From Polychytrium aggregatum (taxonomy: Eukaryota > Chytridiomycota > Chytridiomycetes > Polychytriales): a DNA stretch of 64,000 bases. Position numbers and translations under genes: made by a program. The stretch covers positions 682,001-746,000 of the forward strand of contig NW_026516214.1 in NCBI RefSeq assembly GCF_025602895.1, read 5' to 3'. A model generated the notes under the pieces. It ran no database searches and had not been told where the DNA came from. It worked only from the letters and a program-made list of their open reading frames with translations. Shown piece by piece: positions 1-9,122 of this stretch (position 1 is its first letter; each line of letters opens with the position of its first letter).

Positions 1-1
1 G

Positions 2-478
2 TACTCAGTGGCGATCTCACCTGATGGAAAGTTGATTGTCTCTGGCTCGGAAGACAAATACATCAACGTGTGGGACGCCACTACGGGCCAGTTGAAACAC
101 ACACTCGAGGGACACCAGTACAGCGTCATATCCGTGGCGATCTCGTTGGACAGCAACTCGATCAAGACCCGTGACTATCGCGGTAACGAAATAATATGGG
201 TCCGTCATGATGACGAATGGATATCCTTCGATGTAGACTCCTTCGAATTTATTCCAGCACCCGAATTACGTGCTTCGCCCCAGTGGAGTCAAGTTGATCG
301 GCTAAGCTCTCCCCAATGGATCCGCCACGGCACCCATACCTACAAAGTTCCATATGCCCTGTTCGGCAATTGGGACGACCGTGTTTCCATCGTATCCGAC
401 TCGCTCGTACTGGTCAAGTCCCGCCCCGTCATTATAGTGGTAAGCCAACTCTTCCTCGGGCACTCGTCCTTCACGTAA
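2..478 (+). CDS. WD40-repeat protein, C-terminal end (partial at left edge)
   Basis: The frame is open from the window edge to a TAA at 476-478, so only the last ~158 residues are present. The N-terminal part holds one clear WD40 blade (VAISPDGKLIVSGSEDKYIN, then VWDATTGQLKHTLEGH) and the start of a second. After that the repeat decays into a non-repetitive tail rich in Trp, Ser and Pro. WD40 blades build beta-propeller scaffolds for protein binding. In fungi, tails like this often end NACHT-WD40 (NLR-like) proteins, but no NTPase domain is visible here, so that link is a guess. A GTAAGC at 440-445 could be a splice donor, in which case the last ~12 residues would be intronic. Family call is good; function is unknown. 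Confidence 0.7.
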   Translation, partial: YSVAISPDGKLIVSGSEDKYINVWDATTGQLKHTLEGHQYSVISVAISLDSNSIKTRDYRGNEIIWVRHDDEWISFDVDSFEFIPAPELRASPQWSQVDRLSSPQWIRHGTHTYKVPYALFGNWDDRVSIVSDSLVLVKSRPVIIVVSQLFLGHSSFT

Positions 479-1100
479 ATCAAACTGTTGCTTCAAAGGT
501 CGATCCACATCTTGACTTCCGACATTCATATTGAAACTTTTTTGTTACTATAGCCAACTTTATTCAAGAAGGCAAGCCATCAGGTCCAACATGTTGGTAC
601 CCCGGCACGTTGAGTGCACAGGCAAGCCTATTTACTCCTGTTGCAGCCTAGTGCTGCCTCAGCTGCCCACAAGGTCTGAGATCAAGCGGGTGAACACATT
701 TTCAAGCAGTTCCCACAAGGAAACAGCAGGATCGAGGGGAGGTCGGGGTGGTGGAGTGACAAGTGCTGGTACTATACTACGCTGTGATGAGGGTGCAGAG
801 CGAGATTGCAAGGGTGGGACTACACTGAGTGTGGGAACGGATGCTAGCGCATGGTATGCACCAAGTATTTTTGGGTTATTTGGGTTTATTTACGATAGTT
901 GTATATTCAAGAATATTCAAGATGCCATCAGCACCATGCGGTACCCGGCAGTGGGCGTACAAGCATGCTCACACACCCCTGTTGCGGCTGTTGCTGACTC
1001 TTCAGCCCACACGGCGGACCTTGGTTGGACACTTCCTCCAAGAGGTCCCACAGGGACTCGCTGTCGTGGCCTCGTGGCCCTGAGCGCCCTAGTTACTCTG
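479..1100. other. No gene recognised between WD40 gene and LINE remnant
   Basis: The plus-strand reading of 531-1190 is open for about 219 codons but shows low-complexity Ser/Gly/Arg composition and no recognisable motif. It overlaps the 3' part of the LINE remnant on the other strand. I see no promoter, RNA gene or tandem repeat here. The 3' end of the LINE probably lies within this stretch, but no poly(A) tail or target-site duplication could be fixed. Confidence 0.4.
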
Positions 1101-2715
1101 TCACTGTCTGGCATTCTGCTTGGTGTAAAGAGAGGGTTGTCTCTCCTGCTTATCGTGGAAAGTGGTGTGTCCACCACTCTGTGTAGGTAATCCGCAGTTG
1201 AGGTGAAGTGCTCCGTGTGAAGTCGTACGTGCTGTGCGGAACAGCAAGCTCAGGCAGAACGTCTGTGTCCGGTGGAGCCACTTCTGTTCGTTCTTTGGGA
1301 TGGCGTCGAGGGCGAGGCCGTATTCCATCATCGGCCGCAGGAATGTGCGGTATGCAATCGTCAGTGTCTTGGCCGTGAGGTTCCCAAGGGTCAGGCCCAT
1401 CTTGGCCATGTTGGATGCTGCTTCTCTTGTCCTGGTCACCATTCGGTCCTGGTAGATCGTCGATGAAGGCGCTGAACATGAGTGGGCTCAGCACCGATCC
1501 CTGGATCAGTCCTTTCCGGAGCCATGCTGGCTTGGATCTTCGGCCCTTGCTGACCATTTGGATGGATACCCGGTCAAACATGGCTTTGAGGAAGCCGAGG
1601 GCGATGCCGTTCATTCTTCGCTGCTTGAGCTTGGTCCAGAGTCTCTCGCGCCATACTGTGTCATAGGCGGCTTTGATGTCGAGGAACACCAGGGAGTACT
1701 CCTCACCGTTCATCCTGTGGTGCTTGATCAGGGTGACCAGGGCGACGATCTGATCAAGGGTTCCTCGTCTGGCTCGAAATCCGCCTTGGGTGACGTCCAT
1801 GTCTCCTGCCTGTTCTGCCAGGAAGGGGAGCATGATCCTTTCCACGATCTTCCTGCAAGTCTGAGTGAGACCGATAGGGCGATACATGGTCGGGTCCAGG
1901 GTCGATCCCTTCTGCTTGTACACTGGGTGGATCAGCACGCTGTTCCATTCGCTTGGCACCACACTGGCCTTGAGCGCCGCCATGATGATCAGGCGGAGCC
2001 ACTCGGCTATCACTAGTGCGACTGGTATGAGCATTTCGCTCTTGATCTTGTCGGACCCCGTTGCCTTGCGGCGTGGTGCCTTCTCGATGGTCTCTTGGAT
2101 GTGCTCCAGCGATACTTCTGGGAGCCGCTTGTCGGGCGGCAGGAGGGTCGCCTCCGTGCTCAGGGGTGGGGTCATACTTCTGTCGTACTCTGTCCCGCTG
2201 TCCTGCGAGGCAGAGGATACCTTGCCAAAGTGCACCACGAGTTTCTCGAGAGTCGGATCCGAGTTGTCAAAGAGATGGGATCCTTCCCTCTCCTTCCTCG
2301 TGCGCATCGCTCCGATGGTCTTGGTCATCTCGGAGCACTTCTGGGTGTCCATCGTGGCCATGGATTCCTTCCATGACCGTATGCCGTTCTTGCGCTTGAG
2401 CTGGGTGATGGCCTTTCTCGTGGACTGGAGCAGACGGCGCAGGTCGTCCAGCTCTTCCGTGTCGTACTCGGGGGTCTGGGCGAGCATTCTGCTCAGGCAT
2501 CGCCGTTCTCGTTCCAGGCGTCGGATGTCGAGCCCCTGTGTGCCCTCGATCCGACCAGGGCTGATGCTGGATGATCCCTTGGTAGGTTTCTGTTGTTCTG
2601 CGCTTTGGCGACCATTGCTGGCAGTGGGACAGTGGGCGGGATGTGGTTTGTTCTCTGGTGTGTGTTCTCTTGCTGGGGATCCCGCGAATATCGAGATCAA
2701 GTAAGGGCATGCCAC
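1101..2715 (-). mobile_element. Broken LINE (non-LTR retrotransposon) reverse transcriptase with internal deletion
   Basis: The minus strand encodes a non-LTR reverse transcriptase. Visible in order are a basic coiled region, the fingers region (SEWNSVLIHPVYKQKG, YRPIGLTQTCRKIVERIM), GGFRARRGTLDQI, the palm A box FLDIKAAYDTVW with its catalytic Asp, and the B box GLIQGSVLSPLMFSAFIDDLP. Near 1450 the frame jumps. The part carrying the (F/Y)ADD catalytic box is missing. The neighbouring frame resumes directly at the thumb region (AYRTFLRPMMEYGLAL) and stops at 1101. The element therefore lacks the catalytic Asp pair and cannot be active. No endonuclease domain is present upstream, so it is also 5'-truncated. 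It abuts the D5-like helicase remnant at about 2700-2740 and may have inserted into it. The reverse-transcriptase call is firm; clade is not assigned. Confidence 0.9.
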
Positions 2716-2739
2716 TTCTCATATCGCGGAGCTTGTCGC

Positions 2740-3370
2740 CATCGAAAAACAAACAAACCCTTGAGCATGGCCTCGATGATATTGAGCAGCATTGACTTGC
2801 CGTTCTGGGTGTCAACCACAAGGAACATGATCATTTCCCTGTTGCGTTCGGCGGTCAGTGCCGCATGGTCGTATCGGACCTCGAGCGTCGTCGTGAACAT
2901 GTCCTCTGCCGTGGCCATGCGCCGTATGCCATTCAGGGGATTGATGAGAGTACCATCACTGAACACGACGCTGTCCGTCGATGTGTCCAGGGTGCCCACA
3001 AAGGCCTTGTATCCTTGGCGAAAGCGGTCTTGAACGACGAGTGGTGGTTGGCGAGTCCGCTACCGTCCTTGGTGATCAAGTCACAGTGGATCTTGTCGAT
3101 CTGGGCAGCAGCGATTGCTGTATGGGATCGCATCGATTTGGGCCTGGTAGGTGCTTGGCGGCGTTGAGTGCCTCGGGGAATGCCAAGTGTTCGTCTCGAA
3201 GGAGACAGTCAAGGATGTTCGAGAGTGGTAGCTCCTTCCACATCGGGAACTCGAACTGGTAGCCCATGGTGGCATCGTCCTTGTCGGTAAACTGGGCAAG
3301 GTCATGGGCACTGGCATTGAGGCAGGAATAGATGCGGATGACATCATTCTTGATGGCACTTGTATCCTGG
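2740..3370 (-). pseudogene. Decayed D5-like primase-helicase (SF3 helicase) remnant
   Basis: On the minus strand, three frame-shifted pieces read in order. At 3270-3150 there is a segment containing DATMGYQFEFPMWKELPLSN. At 3130-3010 there is one containing AAAQIDKIHCDLITKDGSG. At 2999-2740 there is FSDGTLINPLNGIRRM, AEDMFTTTLEVRYD and ALTAERNREMIMFLV. The last piece runs into a Walker A site, DTQNGKSMLLN, whose NGKS lies at 2793-2804. The order 'F-NG-...-F-TT-L-YD ... LT-x-NRE ... NGKS-LLN' is what D5-type primase-helicases of large DNA viruses, phages and related plasmids show. The usual stretch of about 50 residues between YD and LT is missing. The Gly before the Walker Asp is Val and the following Thr is Met. 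Single-base frameshifts near 3010 and 3140 and the truncation at 2740 make it a dead copy. The source (endogenous DNA virus, polinton-like element or plasmid) cannot be told. Confidence 0.55.
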
Positions 3371-3379
3371 CAGCTGTGG

Positions 3380-4053
3380 ATCGAGAGGAGTGGTTCTTGT
3401 CATTCGTGGTCCAAAGAGTCCCCTCTCAGTCTCCAGGCTGCACTGCAGTGGACTGGTTTCAACCTCGCATGGGCTTACCACATACGCTGGCGTGCCCCGG
3501 CGTCCCTGGGTCGGATCGAGGGTGGACCAGAAAGCTGCAGTGTGGCCATTATCTTTCTTTTGGCGGCTGGAGAGGCGAACCTATGCTCGTTTGGATCCAG
3601 GCCATTCGTCGCCTTTGCCATCCTTTTGTAGGTCCATCGATGCTGATCAGGGCACGCTGCCTGGTGTCGGATCGAGGGAGGATGGTCTTGGTGCCGGGGA
3701 AGGCTGGTGGCTTGCTGCCTGCTTTCTTCGGTACCATGTGGCGAGGAATGGTCTGGATCGTGCTAACTCTTTCCACTATCTTTGGTTATAGAATGAGTAT
3801 CGATTGTGAATGTCGAGTTGTCGTTGTCGGGTCATCGGATGTTTCTCTCGGTCGATCAACATCAGCGATTGTTATGGGACGGCACTATTGTATATTGGAT
3901 GTATTGGATGTATTGAACATCAAATACAACACCACTTAGCGATTGATCGGAATCACTTTGCAAGTCCACTCTTTGGTGTCATGGTGTCTTGGCTGCTTGT
4001 TCGGTGTTGTGATCAAGTTGTTTGGGAGTGGAACTCGAGAGTGGACTTTGGGA
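3380..4053. other. Degraded stretch between helicase remnant and Sel1 gene
   Basis: The minus strand has short open pieces at 3776-3549 and about 3520-3350 that may be earlier parts of the same decayed element. None shows a motif that I recognise. AT-richer DNA at 3880-3930 contains a short tandem repeat (ttggatgta, about two and a half copies near 3895-3915). No intact gene, RNA gene or terminator is seen. Confidence 0.4.
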
Positions 4054-5625
4054 TCAGGGCCATTTGCCGAGTTTCTTGAGACTACTGATGGCCCAGTCGA
4101 GACCCTGGTCGGCCGACTTGCGGTACCAGAAAATGGCGGTGTCGATGTCTTGAGGGACACCTTCGCCATTCTTGTAGCGGTTGCCGAGCCAATATTGTGC
4201 GTATCGATTGCCCTGCTCGGCAGACTTGCGACACCACTCGATTGCCTTGGGCTCGTCTCTGGTGACTCCGTATCCCCAACAGTTGAGAGAACCAAGCCTC
4301 CACTGCCCATACGAGTTGCCTTGGTTAGCCGACTTGCTGAACCACTCGAATGCCTTCTCGTAGTCCTTCGGTACACCCCAGTCACGCCAATAGCACTCTC
4401 CGATGCAGAACTGGCTGTCGCTGTGGCCTTCGTTGGCGAGCTGCTCGAAGATACCCGCTGCCTTCCTCCGGTCCTCGGTAGTTCCGAATCCATGAAACAC
4501 ACACACGGCCATGAGATGCCTGCACAACCAGTCTCGGTCCAATCCGAGCTGGCACAGTTCGAATATCTTGCGGGAAACGGGTGAGTTGGATGAGGCTACG
4601 AAACCAATCAGGACACCTTCCCCGAGCTCGAACCCATCCAATTTGTTCTCTCGGATGATCCTGACGCCCGTTTGCTTGTCTTGCTGGGTACCCCGGCCAA
4701 GATAGTGCATCCACCCAACCATGTGGGTGGCGATGGGTTTGATGATCGGATCGGTGGATTGGGTGATAACTTCCTGCCAGTGGTTGAGAGCAGCGACATC
4801 GCTCTGTTCGACACCATGGCCGATGAACGAGAACCAAGCTTGCAAGAACACGATGTGAAGGCGCCCATCTTCACTGCCCTGGTCGGCAGCCCTGGAATAC
4901 CACTCGATGGCTGTGCTATAGTCTTGATCGACACCCTCGCCGCTCTCAAAGCATCGACCGAGAGCAACTTGGGCTTGTGCCATTCCACATTCTGCAAGAC
5001 TGCGAAACATATCGACAGCTTTGGTGTGGTCTTCGTCGACCCCGACACCTTGATAATAACACTGGGTCAAGTGGAACTGTGACATTGTGTGGCTTGTGTT
5101 GGCGGCGATCTCCAAATGGCGGAAGATTCGCTGGCGGATAGCTTGCTGCTCGGATTTCTCCAAAGACTGATCGATAGCGAGATCGATTTGAAGGATCCGT
5201 GCCAGGAAATACGAGGCCACAGCATTGCCCATATCGGCTTGATCTTCGAGCCAGGATCGGTCGGCTGTGACCGGATCGTCGCAATGCAGCGATATGGCAA
5301 TCAAGTCGCTCGGTGTGAGACCGATTCGCATCTGTCCATCTGGATTGCACAAGCCTGCATTCTGGCACCAGCTGTGGAAGCGAGCCACCTTGGAGCTCAG
5401 GAGAGGCTGGACATGCCTACACACTCGGAGGAGAGCCTTGATGGTGCTGTGATCGAGGGCAAGCTGGAAGCTGTCGTTGCAGCATATGATGGTGAAGATA
5501 TCTGGGCTGTGCTCGAGTGAGAATTGGGTGATATCGGGCATCGACGAGGTTGCTCTGGTTTCAGCTTGAGCTTGGTGAGTGGGAGATGACTCCGTGGTTG
5601 GAGCAGGCTCGTTGATGCTGGCCAT
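4054..5625 (-). CDS. Sel1-repeat (TPR-like) protein with an F-box-like N-terminal region
   Basis: This is a 523-residue single-exon reading. The ATG at 5625 was chosen because it begins a normal hydrophilic N-terminus (MASINEPAPTTESS); the 62 codons upstream look like 5' leader. Residues about 35-85 form a helical segment (IFTIICCNDSFQLAL then LLRVCRHVQPLLSS) resembling that of the divergent LRR neighbour. From about residue 170 to the end there are at least six Sel1 repeats with the A-x-x-x-L-G-x-x-Y-x-x-G-x-G-V pattern and AIEWYSRAADQG-type helix ends. Sel1 repeats make solenoids that act as adaptors, for example in ERAD and chitin-synthase regulation. No signal peptide or membrane span is visible, so a cytosolic adaptor is likelier. 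The partner is unknown. It is one of a pair with the LRR gene at 6082. Confidence 0.8.
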   Translation of the reverse strand: MASINEPAPTTESSPTHQAQAETRATSSMPDITQFSLEHSPDIFTIICCNDSFQLALDHSTIKALLRVCRHVQPLLSSKVARFHSWCQNAGLCNPDGQMRIGLTPSDLIAISLHCDDPVTADRSWLEDQADMGNAVASYFLARILQIDLAIDQSLEKSEQQAIRQRIFRHLEIAANTSHTMSQFHLTQCYYQGVGVDEDHTKAVDMFRSLAECGMAQAQVALGRCFESGEGVDQDYSTAIEWYSRAADQGSEDGRLHIVFLQAWFSFIGHGVEQSDVAALNHWQEVITQSTDPIIKPIATHMVGWMHYLGRGTQQDKQTGVRIIRENKLDGFELGEGVLIGFVASSNSPVSRKIFELCQLGLDRDWLCRHLMAVCVFHGFGTTEDRRKAAGIFEQLANEGHSDSQFCIGECYWRDWGVPKDYEKAFEWFSKSANQGNSYGQWRLGSLNCWGYGVTRDEPKAIEWCRKSAEQGNRYAQYWLGNRYKNGEGVPQDIDTAIFWYRKSADQGLDWAISSLKKLGKWP

Positions 5626-6081
5626 GTTGAATGTGGGATGGAGGAAAGTGGATGATGGAGATGGACAGGGGACAGGGAATTTGTGGCAAAGCAAGCCAAA
5701 CAATGGCAGGCCATACACTGGCCATTGAACACACACACACAAGCCTGGCTCGATCCGATGGTTTGATGGCTGGAGTCGTTGTTCTTTGCACTGCCACAGG
5801 CACCGCCACATTCATCGAATGTGGAATCGAACATGGAATCGGATCCCACATTCATCTTCGCACGGGCTCTGATGCTGGCGAGATGATGCTCTTTGATATG
5901 TCTTTCGCTTGAGATTCCGTTTGTTCTGGCTGAGTGACACATGTGTGGCGCCGATACACCAAGCCACATCTCGTGGATTGGATCCGCAAGTGAGCATCGC
6001 CCCCAATCGCATCATCGTCGGCCACTCCCACACGCATCCACCACCATTCCCCCGCCTTTCTCCATCTCACCTTCTTACGTC
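5626..6081. promoter_or_regulatory. Divergent promoter region of Sel1 and LRR genes
   Basis: About 455 bp separates the two divergent start codons. It holds a short CA run (cacacacacaca near 5728-5740), tandem 'ggaatcggatcc'-type words near 5830, and several CACATTC words. No clear TATA box or operator-like palindrome was found. Confidence 0.4.
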
Positions 6082-7323
6082 ATGCCGGCTTCAACCGAAA
6101 CGATGGCGGAATCATCCTTGGACCAAGGGGGCTTCTCTCGCTTCGACCTTCTCACCGTCCTGATCACAAATGAAACGTTCATTCGCGCTGCGAGTCTGCC
6201 CTTGCTCACCAAGCTCCTGAGAGTCTCAAAGCGGACTCGGGCCATCCTCAGCACTGACCAGCTACAGAAACGGCTGTGGTTCGACTATTTGCATATCACT
6301 ACCGAGTTTCTATTCCAAGGTGTCAGCCCATCGGTCAACCGCCATGATGTGATGCAGGGTCTCCGTTGCTATGTATTTCGCCAGAATCAGCGCAAGCCAA
6401 CAAGCCCATCGATGCTGGAGAAGGAGAACAAGTTCTGGTTCGAAGTCTATCGAGACAGACAATTGTTTAACCGAGTGCAACGATACTGCCAAGTGACTGA
6501 TCCAGAGTTCCGCCTCCCCGAGGACCCAAGATCTAACGGACTCGAGGGATTATCCGTCCAGGAGATGGTCGCGGTCGCTGAAATTGGATACTTAGAGTTC
6601 CAGTGGTTGATAAAGATTGAAGAATGGAACCGTCTCACGATTCGACCCAATGAGAGAAGAGCCGGCAGCGTCCATGTTTCGAAGCTTCTGCCATTTGACA
6701 TCCCAAGGGTCGACGTCGCAATGGGAAGGAAAATGACAGTCGAGGATGTATCGTTTCTGGAAGTGTCCGGGTGGCCCAAGTGGCTCTCCAGCATTCAAAA
6801 TCTGACAGTCAAGTATAGCTACCGGGAACAAACTACCGATCTACTCATCAGCCTGGAAGGCCTGCCGAAGGAGCTTCCCAGGCTGAGAAAGTTCGACCTG
6901 AGAGGATGCAGCCAACTGGCGTCGCTCAAGGGAATGCCTGAGATGCCAATGTTGGAGACTCTTCAGCTTCCCAAGTCGATAAAATCCCCTGAAGGAATCC
7001 CGAAGGAGCTGCCTTCGCTGACGACTCTCGACCTGAGTGGATGCAGTCAACTCACATCGCTCAAGGAATTGCCTGAGATGCCAATGTTGGAGACTCTTCA
7101 GCTTCCCAAGTCGATTGAGTCCCTTGAAGGCATCCCAAGGAAGGCACCCATGCTTACAAGGCTCGACCTGAGTAAACGTAGCCAACTCAAATCCCTGGAG
7201 GAAATATCTGAGATGCCGCAGCTGGAGATCCTTCGACTACCCGAGTCTCTAGAGTCCCTGGAAGACATGCCAAAGGAGCTGCCTTCGTTCCCTTTCTCTT
7301 TCTGGATTGATCTATTGGATTGA
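6082..7323 (+). CDS. Leucine-rich-repeat protein with F-box-like N-terminus, probably frameshifted at its end
   Basis: The ATG at 6082 gives 413 residues (a second ATG at 6103 is possible). Residues ~20-70 (FDLLTVLITNETFIRAASLP, then LLRVSKRTRAILS) resemble an F-box-like helical module and match the same region of the divergent Sel1 gene. From ~260 onward come LRRs of the form ELPSLTTLDLSGCSQLTSL...EMPMLETLQLPKSIESLEGI. Two DNA blocks (about 6931-6987 and 7069-7125) are nearly identical at a spacing of 138 bp, which indicates recent repeat duplication. The reading ends abruptly inside a repeat (FSFWIDLLD, stop at 7321). LRR coding resumes in another frame at 7347, so this allele is either frameshifted or has a small unrecognised intron. 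The role is likely protein binding, possibly as an SCF substrate adaptor, if the N-terminus is a true F-box. Confidence 0.75.
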   Translation: MPASTETMAESSLDQGGFSRFDLLTVLITNETFIRAASLPLLTKLLRVSKRTRAILSTDQLQKRLWFDYLHITTEFLFQGVSPSVNRHDVMQGLRCYVFRQNQRKPTSPSMLEKENKFWFEVYRDRQLFNRVQRYCQVTDPEFRLPEDPRSNGLEGLSVQEMVAVAEIGYLEFQWLIKIEEWNRLTIRPNERRAGSVHVSKLLPFDIPRVDVAMGRKMTVEDVSFLEVSGWPKWLSSIQNLTVKYSYREQTTDLLISLEGLPKELPRLRKFDLRGCSQLASLKGMPEMPMLETLQLPKSIKSPEGIPKELPSLTTLDLSGCSQLTSLKELPEMPMLETLQLPKSIESLEGIPRKAPMLTRLDLSKRSQLKSLEEISEMPQLEILRLPESLESLEDMPKELPSFPFSFWIDLLD

Positions 7324-7556
7324 GTTGACTCCTTGGACGGTCAAATGTGCCAATGCTGCTCGAGCTCGACATTCCAGCTCGCGTCGAGATTTCCGCGGAT
7401 GTTCCCGAGGAGCTTCCGTCCCTCACCAAGCTCACGATCTCCAGTCGGAGGATCTCCGGACTTCCGAAGGGATGTCGCGTTGTGTTCAACGATTTGCTCG
7501 AATACACCTTTGGCCGATTCTCAAGCTTGCTCGGCGTGGAGTTGCCCAATGTTTAG
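7324..7556 (+). pseudogene. Out-of-frame continuation of the LRR gene
   Basis: From 7347 the +1-shifted frame reads VPMLLELDIPARVEISADVP, then ELPSLTKLTISSRRISGLPKG, and ends at a TAG at 7554-7556. This is the LRR pattern of the preceding gene carried on after a stop. About 25-60 bp around 7285-7345 contain the disrupting change or a cryptic intron. Without transcript data I cannot separate a frameshift from a splice. The protein would be about 490 residues if restored. Confidence 0.6.
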
Positions 7557-7804
7557 TGCTTCATCTATTTGACTCTATCGTTAGTGCCTCTCTTATTGTT
7601 TCGCCTGTTGCGAGTCATATGGGGGGATTTCCCCTGCAGCTATTGTTATAATCTCGCCATCGTTTCGAGGACGACGGCTTTGCTCGTTGTGGATATGGCT
7701 TGGCTTGACCCGGATGGATCCGTCTCGTTGGCTCTGTCATCGCCGAGACTCTCATGGGTCCTCAAACATCCGTTCTCTCGCCAGCGTCATCCCGCCGGGC
7801 CAGT

Positions 7805-8434
7805 ATGCACCCACGCCGCTCTCTCGCCGTAGCGATCCCTCGCTGCCTCTATCGAGCTCCGATGGTCCGGAGCTGCGCGGGTCTCCCTGTTGCAAGAGCA
7901 TCTTGGTGCAGACCCTTCTCGGCCGGCCAAGCACCCAAGCCTCGTCACAGCCCGTCCTCCGATTTGCTCAAAGATGTCGGGCTGGAGATTGTCTTTGAAT
8001 CGGGACAGCCGCTCGACAGCTCTGGTGCTGCCTCGGTGCTTGAGCACACCGCATCTGTCCGGGGCATCGAGAATGCCGATCGGCACCCGCGCACGACGTC
8101 ACTTGCCGAGCTGCAACAAGAATTTGGCGACCAGAGCCAGCTCGGCCTCGAGATCGAGTTCGAGCCGCCAGAGTTCAAACCCTCCTTCTTGGCCGATCCG
8201 CTGCCCGTATCGCTGCCCGTACCGCAAAACGACGTGATGCCCCTGCCTCCCGCTGCAGCCAAACATTTGAATGCCATCGACGATGCGCCTGAAAGCTGCT
8301 CCCAGGACACCGTCAACAATGCCCTCTCTGAGCTCTACGGCGAGATCGACGCTATCGAGCTTCGCCTTTCAAATCTGCGCAGGAGGATCCGGGCCATCGA
8401 GGGCACTCTGGACCATGCCCAACGAGCGCTCTGA
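7805..8434 (+). CDS. Orphan protein with mitochondrial-type presequence and C-terminal coiled coil
   Basis: The ATG at 7805 starts a 209-residue protein. The first ~40 residues are rich in Arg, Ala and Ser with no acids (MHPRRSLAVAIPRCLYRAP...), ending in a typical processing-like site RPFSAGQ. This suggests a mitochondrial matrix presequence. The middle is acidic and Pro-rich with no known domain. The last ~45 residues (NALSELYGEIDAIELRLSNL, then RRRIRAIEGTLDHAQRAL) form a heptad-patterned helix. No family was recognised. It could be a lineage-specific mitochondrial coiled-coil protein. The in-frame ATG at 7754 would add 17 residues before the presequence and is less likely. The gene stands alone, with no obvious regulatory site before it. 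Confidence 0.5.
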   Translation: MHPRRSLAVAIPRCLYRAPMVRSCAGLPVARASWCRPFSAGQAPKPRHSPSSDLLKDVGLEIVFESGQPLDSSGAASVLEHTASVRGIENADRHPRTTSLAELQQEFGDQSQLGLEIEFEPPEFKPSFLADPLPVSLPVPQNDVMPLPPAAAKHLNAIDDAPESCSQDTVNNALSELYGEIDAIELRLSNLRRRIRAIEGTLDHAQRAL

Positions 8435-9122
8435 AACCGTCATCCTGCAAGCCAACTGAATCGACGTGTCGCCGTCGCCACCACACAGCCGATCGAGGGA
8501 TTTCCGGCTGGCACTGCACAACTCTGGCCAAGCTCGATATCACCTTCACGGGGATCTCATCTATCGCCTTGCCATCGAGGTGTATTGAGAGCCGCACTAT
8601 CCGTCAGTGTGTTCTCGGATCAAGAGAAGCCCGTAGCGGCGGCCGCCACCACCATCATCGCCCATGTGTTTCTCTGGGCCTCAAACGAAGGACAAGGGAG
8701 GGAGTGCGAATGTGAATGCGAGTGCGGATACGAATGCGGATACGAATGCGAATGCAAGGAAGCGGGGGGCAGGCGAATTGGGTCGTTCGGCATCGAAGCC
8801 GCACTTGGCCAAGCGGCACCCAGCTGCTCAGGCATCGTTGTGACCCGCCGCGGCGCCGTCGTTCAGCTGTCGAACGAGGAGATCGTTTTCACGCTTCATC
8901 TTGGCCACCACGTTTTTGATGGATGTGAGCTCAGTGTCCGTGGGCGACTCTGAAACAAGTCCCCGGTGCCACGTTAGTGAGCAAGCCGAGATTTACACTG
9001 ACAAGCTCAATACAGAACAATGGATCATGCATTCTCACGCCCAAGCAACCAGCACCCATTGCGCTGCCGTCACAATCACTCCACTCGTCTCTTCGTCGAG
9101 TGCTTCCGTCTGAATGCCCTGG
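8435..9122. other. Intergenic region between orphan gene and BRO1 gene end
   Basis: No credible gene is seen. A hexamer-based simple repeat lies at 8706-8757. The remainder is unremarkable GC-rich spacer and should contain the 3' ends of the two convergent flanking genes. Confidence 0.5.
8706..8757. repeat. Hexanucleotide tandem repeat (GAATGC/GGATAC variants)
   Basis: About eight imperfect 6-bp units alternate between gaatgc and ggatac. All three frames stay open through it, which produces artefactual Glu-Cys or Arg-Met/Ile peptides. Confidence 0.8.

Noticed and set aside
8706-8757. Possible CRISPR-like or structural repeat
   Set aside because: Units are 6 bp and contiguous with no spacers; it is a simple repeat.
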